A DNA stretch of 36,145 nucleotides from Microbacterium sp. AK031. GTDB taxonomy: Bacteria > Actinomycetota > Actinomycetes > Actinomycetales > Microbacteriaceae. The stretch lies in the NCBI RefSeq assembly GCF_024807145.1, contig NZ_JANUCA010000011.1:1-36145 (forward strand), in the 5' to 3' direction. The notes under the pieces were generated by a model. It was not told the DNA's origin and did no database searches. It worked only from the letters and a program-made list of their open reading frames with translations. The translations under genes and the position numbers were made by a program. How positions within the stretch are numbered: the stretch's first letter is position 1; every line of letters starts with the position of its first letter. Below, one piece after another: positions 7,938 through 16,960 of the stretch.

Positions 7938-9190
7938 CCGTCATTCTCGTCGACGACCGGCTTGGCGTTCACGATGTGCGAGATCGGCTTCCAGACCAGC
8001 ACCAGGGTGATGGCTGCCCCGGCGAATGCGAACCACCAGGGCGCCGTCAGACCCCACACCTGCGCGATGACGCCGCCGAGCGCCTGACCGATCACCATGC
8101 CGCCGAACACACCAACCATGTTCACCGACGCGACCCGGCCCTGCAGCTCGTGCGGCACGAGCCGCTGCCGCACGGTCGTGGAGATCGTGCCCCACACGAA
8201 CGCGTAGCTGCCGAACACGAACATGATCACCAGCGCCACCCAGCCGATGCTCGTGAGGGCGAATGCGAGGTGCATGAGCACCTCGAGCGACAGCGCCACG
8301 CGCATGAGGGTGGCGAACGACACGTGCCGCTCCATCCACCCGAACGTCAAGGTGGCGAGGATGCCGCCGGCGGCGGATGCTGTCGTGAGGGCCCCGTAGC
8401 CGACGGCGCCCATGTGCAGATGCTCCGTCGCGTAGAGCACGAGCACGCCCCATGGTGCGGCCCAGGTGATGTTGAAGGTGAGGATGATCAGCACCAGCAT
8501 CCGCACCGGAGGGTTGCGCCACATCCAGCGCACGCCCTCGGCGATGTCGGTGTGAACGGGCGAGGGCTTCTCGAACGAGACGGCGCGCGGCGGCACCGGC
8601 GTCAGCGCCATCCGTGAGATCAGCACGACCGCCAGAAGCACGCACACGACCTCGACGAGGAACGGCAGGGCGTGGCCAGCGGCGAACAGGAACGCGCCGA
8701 TCGGAGGGCCCGCGAACTGATTCGCCACCAGATACCCCGCCTGCAGCCGGGCGTTGCCCGTGCCGAGATCCGCGGGCTTCACGAGCATCGGCAGCAGGGT
8801 GCTGCTGGTGGTGTCGACGAACACTTCGGCTGTGCCGTAGAGGAACGCCGCGGCGAGCACGATCCAGATGTTCGCCGTGTCGGTGAACAGGAAGACGCAG
8901 AGCCCGGCCAGGACGAGCGCTCGCGCGGCGTTGGCGAACATCACCAGCCTTCGCCGGTCGAAACGATCCGCGATGGCGCCGGCGTGCAGTCCGAAGATCA
9001 GCCAGGGCAGATACTGCAGCACCGCGCCTGCCGCCACCAGGATCGGCGACGAGGTCATCGACGCGATCAGCAGGGGAGCGGCGGCCAGCGCGATGCCGTC
9101 GCCGACGTTGCTCGTCCATGAAGACGCCAGCAGCCAGCGGAAATCACGGCCCATGCGGCGAGGTGCGATGAGTTCTCCGAGCGAGGGCAC
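7916..9190 (-). CDS. MFS transporter (MFS_3 / EntS-like exporter)
   Basis: A 424-aa major facilitator with about 12 hydrophobic segments. The loop after helix 2 reads GAIADRFDRRRL (about 76-87), the canonical MFS motif A (DRxxRR). Closest in style to the MFS_3 exporters such as enterobactin exporter EntS and macrolide efflux-like proteins: WLLASSWTSNVGDGIALAAAPLL at the N-terminus and a later GYGALTTASAAGGI. The substrate cannot be told. It is inserted on the opposite strand between tatD and rsmA, and its 3' end overlaps tatD by 22 bp. The start is GTG 9190 with TAATGT 6 nt upstream. The C-terminal tail after the last helix is polar (VNAKPVVDENDGQSLKLP). Confidence 0.88.
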   Translation of the reverse strand: MPSLGELIAPRRMGRDFRWLLASSWTSNVGDGIALAAAPLLIASMTSSPILVAAGAVLQYLPWLIFGLHAGAIADRFDRRRLVMFANAARALVLAGLCVFLFTDTANIWIVLAAAFLYGTAEVFVDTTSSTLLPMLVKPADLGTGNARLQAGYLVANQFAGPPIGAFLFAAGHALPFLVEVVCVLLAVVLISRMALTPVPPRAVSFEKPSPVHTDIAEGVRWMWRNPPVRMLVLIILTFNITWAAPWGVLVLYATEHLHMGAVGYGALTTASAAGGILATLTFGWMERHVSFATLMRVALSLEVLMHLAFALTSIGWVALVIMFVFGSYAFVWGTISTTVRQRLVPHELQGRVASVNMVGVFGGMVIGQALGGVIAQVWGLTAPWWFAFAGAAITLVLVWKPISHIVNAKPVVDENDGQSLKLP

Positions 9191-9196
9191 CCGAAC

Positions 9197-9219
9197 ACAT
9201 TACCGGCATGGGGGACAAT
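9197..9219. promoter_or_regulatory. divergent leaderless-type -10 elements for the MFS gene and rsmA
   Basis: On the minus strand TAATGT (9197-9202) stands 6 nt before the MFS GTG at 9190. On the plus strand GACAAT (9214-9219) stands 6 nt before ATG 9226. The second element supports ATG 9226 rather than ATG 9208 as the rsmA start. Confidence 0.45.
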
Positions 9220-9225
9220 GGCAGG

Positions 9226-10086
9226 ATGACCGTCACGCTGCTCGGCGCCACCGAGATCCGCCGTCTTGCCGCCGAGCTCGACGTGACCCCCACCAAGAAG
9301 CTCGGCCAGAACTTCGTCGTCGACGCCAACACGGTGCGCAAGATCGTGAACGTCGGCAAGGTGCGCGCGGGGGAGCGGGTCGTCGAGGTCGGCCCGGGGT
9401 TGGGGTCTCTCACGCTCGCGATCCTCGAGACCGGAGCATCCGTCACGGCGGTCGAGATCGACCACCGCCTCGCCGCACGGCTGCCGCAGACGGCTGCGGA
9501 TCACGGCGTTGCGGAAGACGCCCTCACCGTGGTCGACTCGGACGCGCTACGGGTCACAGAGCTTCCCGGCGACCCGACAGTGCTGGTCGCGAACCTGCCG
9601 TACAACGTCTCCGTTCCGGTGCTGCTGCACTTCATGGAGACGTTCCCGAACCTGCAGCGGGGTGTCGTGATGGTGCAGGCCGAGGTCGGCGAACGCCTCG
9701 CCGCGCCGCCGGGGAGCAAGGTCTACGGCGCCCCCAGCGTCAAGGCGGCCTGGTACGGCCCGTGGCGACTGGCCGGCAACGTGTCCAGGCAGGTGTTCTG
9801 GCCGGTGCCGAACATCGACAGCGTGCTCGTCGCCTTCGCCCGCGACGCAGAGCCGCGCGGCAGTGAAGAGCTGCGCAGGGCCACCTTCCGCATCGTCGAT
9901 GCGGCCTTCCAGCAGCGTCGCAAGATGCTGCGCCAGGCGCTCTCCGTCGTTCTCGGCGGCACGGCCGCCGAGGCATCCGCAGTGCTCGAGAAAGCAGGCG
10001 TCGCGCCGACCGCACGCGGTGAGCAGCTGACCATCGACGACTTCGTGAGAATCGCCGAGGCGCTGGACGCTAACCTGGAATCGTGA
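9226..10086 (+). CDS. rsmA: 16S rRNA (A1518/A1519-N6,N6)-dimethyltransferase
   Basis: KsgA/RsmA dimethylates two adjacent adenines in the 3' terminal hairpin of 16S rRNA late in 30S assembly; loss gives kasugamycin resistance. The 286-aa product shows TPTKKLGQNFVVD (N-terminal SAM region), VVEVGPGLGSLT (motif I), VEIDHRLA (motif II), and the adenine-methyltransferase signature NLPYNVSVPVL (motif IV). A helical C-terminal domain follows (RRKMLRQAL). I prefer ATG 9226 over ATG 9208, which would add six poorly family-like residues. The stop overlaps the GTG of the next gene (GTGA), giving a coupled rsmA-AKR-ispE operon. Confidence 0.95.
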   Translation: MTVTLLGATEIRRLAAELDVTPTKKLGQNFVVDANTVRKIVNVGKVRAGERVVEVGPGLGSLTLAILETGASVTAVEIDHRLAARLPQTAADHGVAEDALTVVDSDALRVTELPGDPTVLVANLPYNVSVPVLLHFMETFPNLQRGVVMVQAEVGERLAAPPGSKVYGAPSVKAAWYGPWRLAGNVSRQVFWPVPNIDSVLVAFARDAEPRGSEELRRATFRIVDAAFQQRRKMLRQALSVVLGGTAAEASAVLEKAGVAPTARGEQLTIDDFVRIAEALDANLES

Positions 10087-11150
10087 CTGAGACGCCGCGC
10101 TTCCCCACCGATGTTTCCGAGCTCCACCGCCCGTACGCGGCGAAGGAGGACAGGTACAAGAACTTCGAGTACCGCCAGGTCGGCACATCCGGCCTGTACC
10201 TTCCGCCGATCTCGCTCGGACTGTGGTGGAACTTCGGCGACAACATCCCGCTGGACAACCAGCGCACGCTGCTGCGCCACGCGTTCGACAGCGGCATCAC
10301 GCACTTCGACCTGGCCAACAACTACGGCCCGCCTTACGGATCGGCCGAGAAGAACTTCGGCCGCATCTTCGCCGAGGACTTCCGTCCGTACCGCGACGAG
10401 CTGCTCATCTCGTCCAAGGCCGGCTACGACATGTGGCCCGGTCCCTACGGCAACTTCGGCAGCCGCAAGTACCTCATCGCGAGCGCCGAGAACTCGCTCA
10501 CCTCGATGGGGCTCGACTACGTCGACATCTTCTACTCGCACCGCGCCGACCCCGTGACGCCGGTCGAGGAGACCATCGGCGCTCTGGACACGCTCGTGCG
10601 GCAGGGCAAGGCGCTCTACGTCGGCATCTCGTCGTACAGCGCTGAGCGCACGGCGAAGGCTGCAGAAGTCGCCCGCGAGCTCGGCACGCCGCTCGTGATC
10701 CATCAGCCCTCCTACTCGATCCTCAACCGCTGGATCGAGGGCGGTCTCACCGACACGCTGCGCACCGAGGGCATGGGCGCGATCGCGTTCACACCGCTCG
10801 CGCAGGGCCTGCTGACGGACAAGTATCTCGGCGACGGCACGGCAGAGCGGGCGCAGAAGCGCGGATCGATCTCAGACCGGCCGCTTTCCGCCGACGGACT
10901 CGGAATTCTCCGCAGTCTCAACGAGATCGCCAAGGAGCGCGGGCAGTCGCTGGCGCAGCTGGCACTGCTGTGGACGCTGCGCGACCCGGTGGTCACCTCG
11001 GCGCTGATCGGCGCGTCACGGCCGGAGCAGCTCGACGAGAACATCGCGGCGCTCGAGGGACCTGCGCTCACCGACGAGGAACTCGCTCGCATCGACGCCC
11101 TCTCCGACGGCATCGACGTGAACCTCTGGGCCACATCGTCCGCTCTGTGA
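10083..11150 (+). CDS. mgrA: aldo/keto reductase, YghZ / L-glyceraldehyde-3-phosphate reductase type
   Basis: NADPH-dependent TIM-barrel oxidoreductase of 355 aa. The N-terminal block with YRQVGTSGLYLPPISLGLWW, then HFDLANNYGPPYGSAE supplies the catalytic Asp and Tyr, LISSKAGYDMWPGPYG the Lys, and YVDIFYSHRADP the His of the AKR tetrad. The GPYGxxGSRKYL stretch is characteristic of the YghZ/MgrA (AKR14) group, which reduces L-glyceraldehyde 3-phosphate and methylglyoxal. The C-terminal LIGASRPEQLDENIAAL is the usual cofactor-binding tail. Its position between rsmA and ispE, with a 4-bp overlap upstream and a 7-bp gap downstream, makes it cotranscribed with housekeeping genes. A detoxification role fits but is inferred. 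Confidence 0.9.
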   Translation: MTETPRFPTDVSELHRPYAAKEDRYKNFEYRQVGTSGLYLPPISLGLWWNFGDNIPLDNQRTLLRHAFDSGITHFDLANNYGPPYGSAEKNFGRIFAEDFRPYRDELLISSKAGYDMWPGPYGNFGSRKYLIASAENSLTSMGLDYVDIFYSHRADPVTPVEETIGALDTLVRQGKALYVGISSYSAERTAKAAEVARELGTPLVIHQPSYSILNRWIEGGLTDTLRTEGMGAIAFTPLAQGLLTDKYLGDGTAERAQKRGSISDRPLSADGLGILRSLNEIAKERGQSLAQLALLWTLRDPVVTSALIGASRPEQLDENIAALEGPALTDEELARIDALSDGIDVNLWATSSAL

Positions 11151-11157
11151 GATCCGA

Positions 11158-12093
11158 ATGAGCCTCGCCGCATTCCCGGAAGCGGTGCACGTGCGCGCCC
11201 CGGGGAAGATCAACGTCTACCTGGGTGTCGGCGGGCGTCATGAGGACGGTTACCACGCGCTCGCCACGGTGTTCCAGGCGGTGTCGCTCTATGAGGATGT
11301 CATCGCCCGCGATGCCGACGACTTCAGCGTGAGCGTCGTCGGCGTCGCGGATCCGGACACCGTACCCGTCGACGACCGCAACCTCGCGATGCGTGCGGCC
11401 AAGATGCTCGCTTCGGCGACCGGATACACCGGCGGGGTTCACCTCGAGTTGCGCAAGAGCGTTCCGGTCGCGGGCGGGATGGGCGGAGGCTCAGCGGATG
11501 CCGCAGCCGCTCTCGTCGCATGCGATGCGCTCTGGGGCACCGGTGTTTCGCCGCACCGGTTGCATGAGCTCGCCGCCCGCCTCGGCGCCGATGTGCCGTT
11601 CGCCCTGCACGGGGGTACCGCGGTCGGTACGGGGCGCGGAGACCAGCTGAACCCGGCACTCGCGCGCGGCCGCTTCGACTGGGTGCTCGTGCCCAGCGAG
11701 GAAGGGCTGTCGACGCCGGAGATCTATGCGCGCCTCGACACGCATCGCGCGGAGAACGGCGCCCTCGCAGATGACCCGCCGCTCTCGCTGGACGTGCCGA
11801 TCCCGGTGCTGCAGGCGCTGCGCGCCGGCGACCCTCACTCGCTCGCCGCGTGCATGTTCAACGATCTCGAGGTGCCTGCGCTGCTGGAGCGTCCCGCGCT
11901 CGATGACATCATCACCGAAGGGCTGCACGCCGGGGCGCTGAGCGGAATCGTGTCCGGCTCAGGTCCCACTGTCGCGTTTCTGTGCGAGACGCCGGAGAGT
12001 GCGCAATACGTGCAGGCCGAACTCGAGGCGGCTGGCCGTACAGCGTTGCATGTGCACGGACCCGTCTCCGGTGCGCGGATCATCTCCGCCTGA
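11158..12093 (+). CDS. ispE: 4-diphosphocytidyl-2-C-methyl-D-erythritol kinase
   Basis: GHMP kinase of the non-mevalonate (MEP) isoprenoid pathway that phosphorylates CDP-ME at the 2-hydroxyl. The 311-aa protein opens with VHVRAPGKINVYLGVGGRHEDGYH, where Lys and the DGYH block are active-site elements. The ATP loop is VPVAGGMGGGSADAAAAL (about 102-119), then LGADVPFALHGGTAVGTGRG and the C-terminal SGIVSGSGPTVAFL. All three GHMP motifs are intact, so it should be active. It ends 20 bp before the relic hydrolase, which runs the other way. It is the last gene of the rsmA operon. Confidence 0.95.
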   Translation: MSLAAFPEAVHVRAPGKINVYLGVGGRHEDGYHALATVFQAVSLYEDVIARDADDFSVSVVGVADPDTVPVDDRNLAMRAAKMLASATGYTGGVHLELRKSVPVAGGMGGGSADAAAALVACDALWGTGVSPHRLHELAARLGADVPFALHGGTAVGTGRGDQLNPALARGRFDWVLVPSEEGLSTPEIYARLDTHRAENGALADDPPLSLDVPIPVLQALRAGDPHSLAACMFNDLEVPALLERPALDDIITEGLHAGALSGIVSGSGPTVAFLCETPESAQYVQAELEAAGRTALHVHGPVSGARIISA

Positions 12094-12113
12094 GTTCGCT
12101 CGTCGAAATCGAT

Positions 12114-12765
12114 TCACACCGAGACACGGCGATCGGCGCGGCCTGTGTGCATATAGCGCGCCTTGCCGTTGCCGTCGTCGCCCACGAAGTGGTGCAGGAT
12201 ATGCACCCCCTGCTTCGCCACCAGCGGGCGGGAGCGGGGAGCGCCGGGACCGTGACGTCGGCCAGCTCGGCCAGCACAGGCAGATTCACATGTCTGTGCT
12301 GCATCGCCTGCGCGCTCTCGGCACCGAGAACGCGCGAACCGTCAGGGGTCAGGCCGCCCTCGATGTGCGCCCGTGCGAAGCCCAGCAGATCCTCGGCGGT
12401 AATGGCCAGCCGGCGGGGACCGTCGAGCGGACCAGCTGGCGAGGGGTGATCTCAGAGCCCGCGTCGCCGTCGCCGAGCACGAAATCCGTCAGAACCGTCT
12501 GCACCGGTGCGTCGAGGTCAAGCAGCCCCTCGTCCACGAGCTGCATGACGAGTGTCGCGGTCCAGACCTTGGTGATCGAGCCGATCTGGACCAGCCATGC
12601 GGCTGTCGCCTCGACGCCGGTGTCATTGTTGAGAACGCCTGCCGCAGCGCCGACCATCTGGCCGTCGGAGAGGATGGCGACGGATGCCGCGGGCACATGC
12701 CCTCGCTCGATGAGATCGGGGAGGATCTCCTCCAGCCAGGCGCCTGCTTCATCCAATATCATCAC
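12114..12765 (-). pseudogene. decayed beta-lactamase-fold serine hydrolase
   Basis: Three pieces of one family lie in order on the minus strand but in three different frames. Piece 1 (12765 to about 12430) has a good ribosome site (GGAGG), an N-terminus, and the SxxK nucleophile motif IGSITK (S63, K66), up to SEITPRQL. It then jumps; the normal LTHTSG and YxN region is absent. Piece 2 (about 12425-12240) reads LAITAEDLLGFARAHIEGGL, LTPDGSRVLGAESAQAMQ. Piece 3 (about 12225-12114) reads FVGDDGNGKARYMHTGRADR and ends at a TGA. With the middle missing and at least two shifts, the product cannot be a working hydrolase. Translation of piece 1 would end after about 138 aa. Full relatives are roughly 400-450 aa. 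Assignment of piece 3 to the same ancestor is less certain. Confidence 0.8.
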
Positions 12766-12850
12766 GTCTGATCCTCCGTCTAGCGATCGTGCCCTGATCG
12801 TTGAGATTACGGGTGACCGGTGCGAGATGCGTGCAGCCGTGCGCTGGGGA

Positions 12851-12856
12851 CATAAT
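12851..12856 (+). promoter_or_regulatory. -10 element of lacI-family gene
   Basis: CATAAT matches TATAAT at five of six positions. It lies 11 bp before the operator palindrome and 43 bp before ATG 12900. No good -35 was found 16-18 bp upstream. Confidence 0.5.
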
Positions 12857-12867
12857 GGACACAGTTA

Positions 12868-12881
12868 TGTGACCGTGCACA
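12868..12881. promoter_or_regulatory. operator for the LacI-family repressor (own gene)
   Basis: TGTGACCGTGCACA is a palindrome with one mismatched pair and the central CG typical of LacI-family operators. On the other strand it reads TGTGCACGGTCACA, one base different from the element at 13999-14012 before the transporter operon. Its position just downstream of the -10 fits autorepression. Confidence 0.65.
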
Positions 12882-12899
12882 CGCAAGGGAGGCGTCGCA

Positions 12900-13913
12900 A
12901 TGGCAGCCCCAAGCGAGCGTGCACGAGTGCCGAGCATCCGTGACGTCGCGCGCCTCGCCGGGGTTTCGCATCAGACCGTCTCCAGAGTGCTGAACGATCA
13001 TCCCAGTATTCGCCCCGAGACCAAGAAGCGCGTGCAGGATGCGATCGCGGTTCTCGATTACAAGCCGAACCTCGCAGCGCGCGCCCTCGTCACCAGTCGG
13101 TCCCGCACGATCGGAATCCTGTCCGCCACGATCGGCGAGTTCGGGCCGACCTCGTCGATCGCCAGCATCGAGGACGCCGCGCGTGTCGAGGGGTACTCGG
13201 TCACAACCGTCAACCTGCCCGCGACCACTCCTGAGGCGATCGGGGACGCGATCAGGCAGCTCGGTAGGGAGCAGGTCAGCGGCATCGTCGTGCTCGCCCC
13301 TCAGGTGCGCGTGTTCAATGTGCTGCGCGGCATGGCCGTCGGCGTGCCGTTCGTCAGCCTGCAGACTGCCTCGGGCTCGGACGGCTTCTCGCTCTCCGCG
13401 GACCAGGTGGACGGTGCGCGTGCGGTCACCGAGCACCTGATCTCACTGGGGCACAGTGAGATCGTCCACCTGGCAGGGCCCCAGGACTGGATCGAGGCGG
13501 AGTCGCGCATGCGCGGATACCTCGAGGCGCTGCGCGAGGCCGACCTGCCGACGTTCCCGCCGATCCGTGGCGACTGGACGGCGGACTTCGGCTACTTCGC
13601 GGGTACCGAACTCGCGCGCCGCCCGGATTTCACCGCGGTCTTCGCCGCGAACGACCTGATGGCCATCGGCCTCATGCACGGTTTCAGGGATGCGGGGATC
13701 GAGGTGCCGCGCCAGGTCAGCGTGGTGGGCTTCGATGACATACCCGTCGCAGCTCACGTCTGGCCGCCGCTCACCACCGTGCATCAGGATTTCCCCTCGC
13801 TCGGGCAGCGTGCCGTGCACATCCTGCTCGCGCAGATCCGTGGGGACGACGTCCCTGAATTCGGTCCAGCCGTGCCGCAGCTCCGCCTGCGCTCGTCCAG
13901 CGCGTCGCGCTGA
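12900..13913 (+). CDS. LacI-family transcriptional repressor of the adjacent sugar transporter
   Basis: A 337-aa regulator. The N-terminal LacI helix-turn-helix is complete: PSIRDVARLAGVSHQTVSRV (11-30), then the hinge region LDYKPNLAARAL (52-63). The rest is a periplasmic-binding-like effector domain: SRTIGIL, VHLAGPQDWIEAESRMRGY, AVFAANDLMAIGLMHGFRDA, VSVVGFDDIPVAAHVWPPLTTV and the C-terminal LRLRSSS. It is a typical sugar-responsive repressor. ATG 12900 follows a strong site (GGGAGG at about 12887-12892). The near-identical palindromes upstream of this gene and of the next operon make it the likely regulator of both. The inducing sugar is not evident; xylose, arabinose or galactose are candidates from the transporter class. 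Confidence 0.93.
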   Translation: MAAPSERARVPSIRDVARLAGVSHQTVSRVLNDHPSIRPETKKRVQDAIAVLDYKPNLAARALVTSRSRTIGILSATIGEFGPTSSIASIEDAARVEGYSVTTVNLPATTPEAIGDAIRQLGREQVSGIVVLAPQVRVFNVLRGMAVGVPFVSLQTASGSDGFSLSADQVDGARAVTEHLISLGHSEIVHLAGPQDWIEAESRMRGYLEALREADLPTFPPIRGDWTADFGYFAGTELARRPDFTAVFAANDLMAIGLMHGFRDAGIEVPRQVSVVGFDDIPVAAHVWPPLTTVHQDFPSLGQRAVHILLAQIRGDDVPEFGPAVPQLRLRSSSASR

Positions 13914-13960
13914 CATCGCACCTGTCGCGTCTCGATAGCGCAACGAGAGACAACGTCCAC

Positions 13961-13989
13961 TTGACACCGGAGATCAAGAGGCGCAATAT
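13961..13989 (+). promoter_or_regulatory. promoter of the CUT2 sugar transporter operon
   Basis: A perfect -35 TTGACA (13961-13966) is followed after 17 bp by CAATAT (13984-13989) as a weak -10. The operator begins 9 bp downstream, so bound repressor would block initiation. Confidence 0.55.
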
Positions 13990-13998
13990 TGTGTCTCA

Positions 13999-14012
13999 TG
14001 TGAACGGTCACA
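13999..14012. promoter_or_regulatory. operator of the CUT2 sugar transporter operon
   Basis: TGTGAACGGTCACA has TGTGA/TCACA arms around a 4-bp centre with CG in the middle. It matches the element before the lacI-family gene at 13 of 14 positions when that is read on the other strand. Two sites, both just past a -10, support one regulator acting on both promoters. Confidence 0.7.
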
Positions 14013-14045
14013 TTAAGAATGACCGTCAAGTATCGAGGAAGATCC

Positions 14046-15614
14046 GTGAGCAGCACAGCAACGATGCCAGCAGTATCGGGGCCGATCTTGGAGATGCGAA
14101 ACATCACCAAGGAGTTCCCCGGTGTGAAAGCACTCTCCGACGTCTCGATCACCGTGCGAGCGGGCGAGATCCACGCGATCTGCGGGGAGAACGGCGCAGG
14201 CAAGTCGACTCTGATGAAGGTGCTCTCCGGGGTCTACCCGTACGGCTCGTACGACGGCGACATCCTGCTCTACGGCGAGGAGCAGCGTTTCAAGGACATC
14301 GTGGCCAGCGAGCAGGCCGGGATCGCGATCATCCACCAGGAGCTCGCGCTGATCCCCGAACTCTCGATCACCGAGAACATCTTCCTCGGCAATGAGATCT
14401 CGAGCGGCGGCGTCATCGACTGGAGCGCGGCCAAGACGCGCGCCACCGAGCTGCTCGCCCGCGTCGGCCTCAACGAGGATCCCGATATCGCGATCAAGCA
14501 CCTCGGTGTCGGCAAGCAGCAGCTCATCGAGATCGCCAAGGCCCTCAACAAGGACGTGCGACTGCTCATTCTCGACGAGCCGACCGCGGCGCTGAACGAG
14601 AACGACTCGCAGCACCTGCTCGATCTGATCCTCGGGCTCAAGGCCAAGGGCATCGCGTCGATCATGATCAGCCACAAGCTCAACGAGATCGAGCAGATCG
14701 CCGACGAGATCACGATCATCCGCGACGGTCGTACCGTCGAGACCCTCGACATCACCAAGGGCGAGATCAACGAGGACCGCATCATCCGCGGCATGGTCGG
14801 TCGTTCGCTGGAGAGCCGGTACCCGGATCGCACACCCGAGATCGGCGAGGTCTTCTTCGAGGTCAAGGACTGGTGGGTCCAGCATCCGACCGTCTCCGAG
14901 CGCATGGTCGTCAAGGGCTCAGGACTCACCGTCCGTCGCGGCGAGGTGATCGGCATCGCCGGTCTCATGGGAGCAGGGCGCACCGAGTTCGCCCGCAGCA
15001 TCTTCGGCCGCTCGTACGGCAACTTCCTCGGCGGGCAGATGTTCAAGGACGGCGAGGAGATCGAGCTCCGCGACGTCTCCAGCGCGATCCGCCACGGGCT
15101 CGCGTACGTCAGCGAAGACCGCAAGACCCTCGGACTGAACCTGCTCGACACGATCAAGCGCGCGGTCGTCTCCGCGAAACTGTCGAAGATCGCCAAGCGC
15201 GGCGTCGTCGACGACCGCGAGGAGTTCGCTGTCGCTGAGCGATATCGCAAGGCGCTGCGCATCAAGACACCGACGGTCGAAGAGGGCGTCAACAAGCTCT
15301 CCGGCGGAAACCAGCAGAAGGTCGTGCTCGCCAAGTGGATGTTCACCGACCCCGATCTGCTGATCCTCGATGAGCCCACCCGCGGCATCGACGTCGGTGC
15401 GAAGTACGAGATCTACTCGATCATCAACGAGCTCGCGGCTTCGGGGAAGGGCGTCATCGTCATCTCCAGTGAACTGCCCGAGCTGATGGGCATCTCCGAC
15501 CGCATCTACACGATCTTCGAGGGACGCGTCACCGACTGCATCCCCGCTGACCAGGCAACTCCGGAGGCGCTCATGCGCAGCATGACCTCCACGAATCAGA
15601 AGGCGACCGCATGA
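14046..15614 (+). CDS. mmsA: CUT2 sugar ABC transporter, ATP-binding protein (MmsA/XylG/GguA type)
   Basis: Dual ATPase subunit (522 aa) that powers import of a pentose or hexose. Domain 1 has Walker [10 protein letters not shown] (47-55), signature [15 protein letters not shown] (a variant in place of LSGGQ, usual for this family) and Walker [12 protein letters not shown]. Domain 2 has a degenerate Walker A ([10 protein letters not shown]), the signature [11 protein letters not shown] and [17 protein letters not shown] chose GTG 14046, 4 nt after GAGGAAG; the ATG at 14019 would add nine unrelated residues and lies next to the operator. The stop overlaps the permease ATG. The two-domain layout and gene order match gguA-gguB-chvE and xylG-xylH-xylF systems. 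Confidence 0.92.
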   Translation: MSSTATMPAVSGPILEMRNITKEFPGVKALSDVSITVRAGEIHAICGENGAGKSTLMKVLSGVYPYGSYDGDILLYGEEQRFKDIVASEQAGIAIIHQELALIPELSITENIFLGNEISSGGVIDWSAAKTRATELLARVGLNEDPDIAIKHLGVGKQQLIEIAKALNKDVRLLILDEPTAALNENDSQHLLDLILGLKAKGIASIMISHKLNEIEQIADEITIIRDGRTVETLDITKGEINEDRIIRGMVGRSLESRYPDRTPEIGEVFFEVKDWWVQHPTVSERMVVKGSGLTVRRGEVIGIAGLMGAGRTEFARSIFGRSYGNFLGGQMFKDGEEIELRDVSSAIRHGLAYVSEDRKTLGLNLLDTIKRAVVSAKLSKIAKRGVVDDREEFAVAERYRKALRIKTPTVEEGVNKLSGGNQQKVVLAKWMFTDPDLLILDEPTRGIDVGAKYEIYSIINELAASGKGVIVISSELPELMGISDRIYTIFEGRVTDCIPADQATPEALMRSMTSTNQKATA

Positions 15615-16930
15615 GCACCAGCACCACCCCAGAGATCCAGAATCGGGGATTCCACTTCCGCGACATCCGCAAGATGTTCGGCGGTGCGCAGTCGTCACTG
15701 CGTCAGTTCGGCATCTTCGGCAGCCTGATCGTCATCGTCCTCCTGTTCGAGGTCCTGACGCTCGTGCGCAACGGACCCAACGGCGCGACGCTCACGCCCG
15801 GCAACATGATCAACGTCATCAACCAGTACTCCTTCATCCTGATCCTCGCGATCGGGATGGTGATGGTGATCATCATGGGCCACATCGATCTGTCGGTGGG
15901 CTCCGTCGCGGCTTTCGTCGGCATCATCGTCGCGAAGTCGATGGCGGAATGGAACCTCCCCTGGCCGCTTGCCATCGTCCTCGGACTCGTCGTGGGTGCT
16001 CTGGTGGGAGCCTGGCAGGGTTTCTGGGTCGCGTACGTCGGCGTACCGGCGTTCATCGTGACGCTCGCCGGCATGCTGTTCTTCCGCGGCGCGAACCAGT
16101 GGATCGGCAACTCGCAGTCCATCCCGGTTCCCAAGGAGTTCGTGTACATCGGCGCCGGCTATCTGCCCGAGGTCGCTCTTCCGCTGCAGTTCAACGTGCC
16201 GACCATGGCCCTTGCCCTCGCCGGCGTCGCCTGGCTGATCTTCTGGGAGATCCGCACCCGCCGCATTCAGCACAAGATGGGCTCGATCATGGCGCCGCTC
16301 TGGGTGAGCGTGACCAAGGTCGTGTTGCTGTCCGTCGTGGTCCTCGCCGCCGGTTGGATGTTCGCCACCGGTCGCCCCGGTACGAGCTTCCCGGTGTCGG
16401 GCATCATCCTGCTCGCACTGGTCATCATCTACTCGTTCATCACGCGCAACACCGTCTTCGGCCGGCACATCTACGCGGTCGGCGGCAACCGGCAGGCCGC
16501 CCGATTGTCGGGTGTCAAGGACCGCTGGGTCGATTTCTTCGTCATGATGAACATGTCGGTGCTCGCGGCCCTCGCCGGCATGATCTTCGTCGCCCGCTCG
16601 CAGGCCTCAGGACCCGGTGACGGGAACGGCTGGGAGCTCGACGCCATCGCCAGTGTGTTCATCGGCGGCGCGGCCGTCGCCGGCGGTATCGGCACCGTGA
16701 TCGGCTCGATCATCGGTGGTCTCGTGATGGCGTTCCTGAACAACGGTCTGCAGCTGCTCGGCCAGGGCGCCGACGTCGTCTCGATGATCAAGGGCCTCGT
16801 GCTCCTCATCGCCGTCGGCATCGACGTCTGGAACAAGCAGCAGGGACGCCCATCGTTGATCGGATTCATGATGCGTCGGCGCGGCCGGCCCGAAGGGCCG
16901 AACCTCACCGACTACCCCAAACCCAAATAG
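15611..16930 (+). CDS. mmsB: CUT2 sugar ABC transporter, permease (MmsB/XylH/GguB type)
   Basis: A 439-aa membrane subunit with about 10 hydrophobic segments. The family motif [17 protein letters not shown] lies near residue 90. Other typical blocks are [22 protein letters not shown] and [24 protein letters not shown] (the EAA-like coupling loop). A glycine-rich segment follows: [25 protein letters not shown]. At 439 aa it is longer than ribose permeases (about 320 aa). The extra helices in the middle (about 195-265) point to the XylH/GguB subgroup, which serves xylose, arabinose, galactose or glucose. ATGA overlap with mmsA shows translational coupling. It starts with a polar cytoplasmic tail of about 36 residues. 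Confidence 0.92.
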   Translation: MSTSTTPEIQNRGFHFRDIRKMFGGAQSSLRQFGIFGSLIVIVLLFEVLTLVRNGPNGATLTPGNMINVINQYSFILILAIGMVMVIIMGHIDLSVGSVAAFVGIIVAKSMAEWNLPWPLAIVLGLVVGALVGAWQGFWVAYVGVPAFIVTLAGMLFFRGANQWIGNSQSIPVPKEFVYIGAGYLPEVALPLQFNVPTMALALAGVAWLIFWEIRTRRIQHKMGSIMAPLWVSVTKVVLLSVVVLAAGWMFATGRPGTSFPVSGIILLALVIIYSFITRNTVFGRHIYAVGGNRQAARLSGVKDRWVDFFVMMNMSVLAALAGMIFVARSQASGPGDGNGWELDAIASVFIGGAAVAGGIGTVIGSIIGGLVMAFLNNGLQLLGQGADVVSMIKGLVLLIAVGIDVWNKQQGRPSLIGFMMRRRGRPEGPNLTDYPKPK

Positions 16931-16960
16931 TCCACACCAAGAAACAGAGAAAGAGATCGC

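Noticed and set aside
13999..14012. CRP/Crp-Fnr site (TGTGA...TCACA)
   Set aside because: The arms are 4 bp apart, not 6, the centre is CG, and a matching site lies before a LacI-family gene. A LacI operator fits better.
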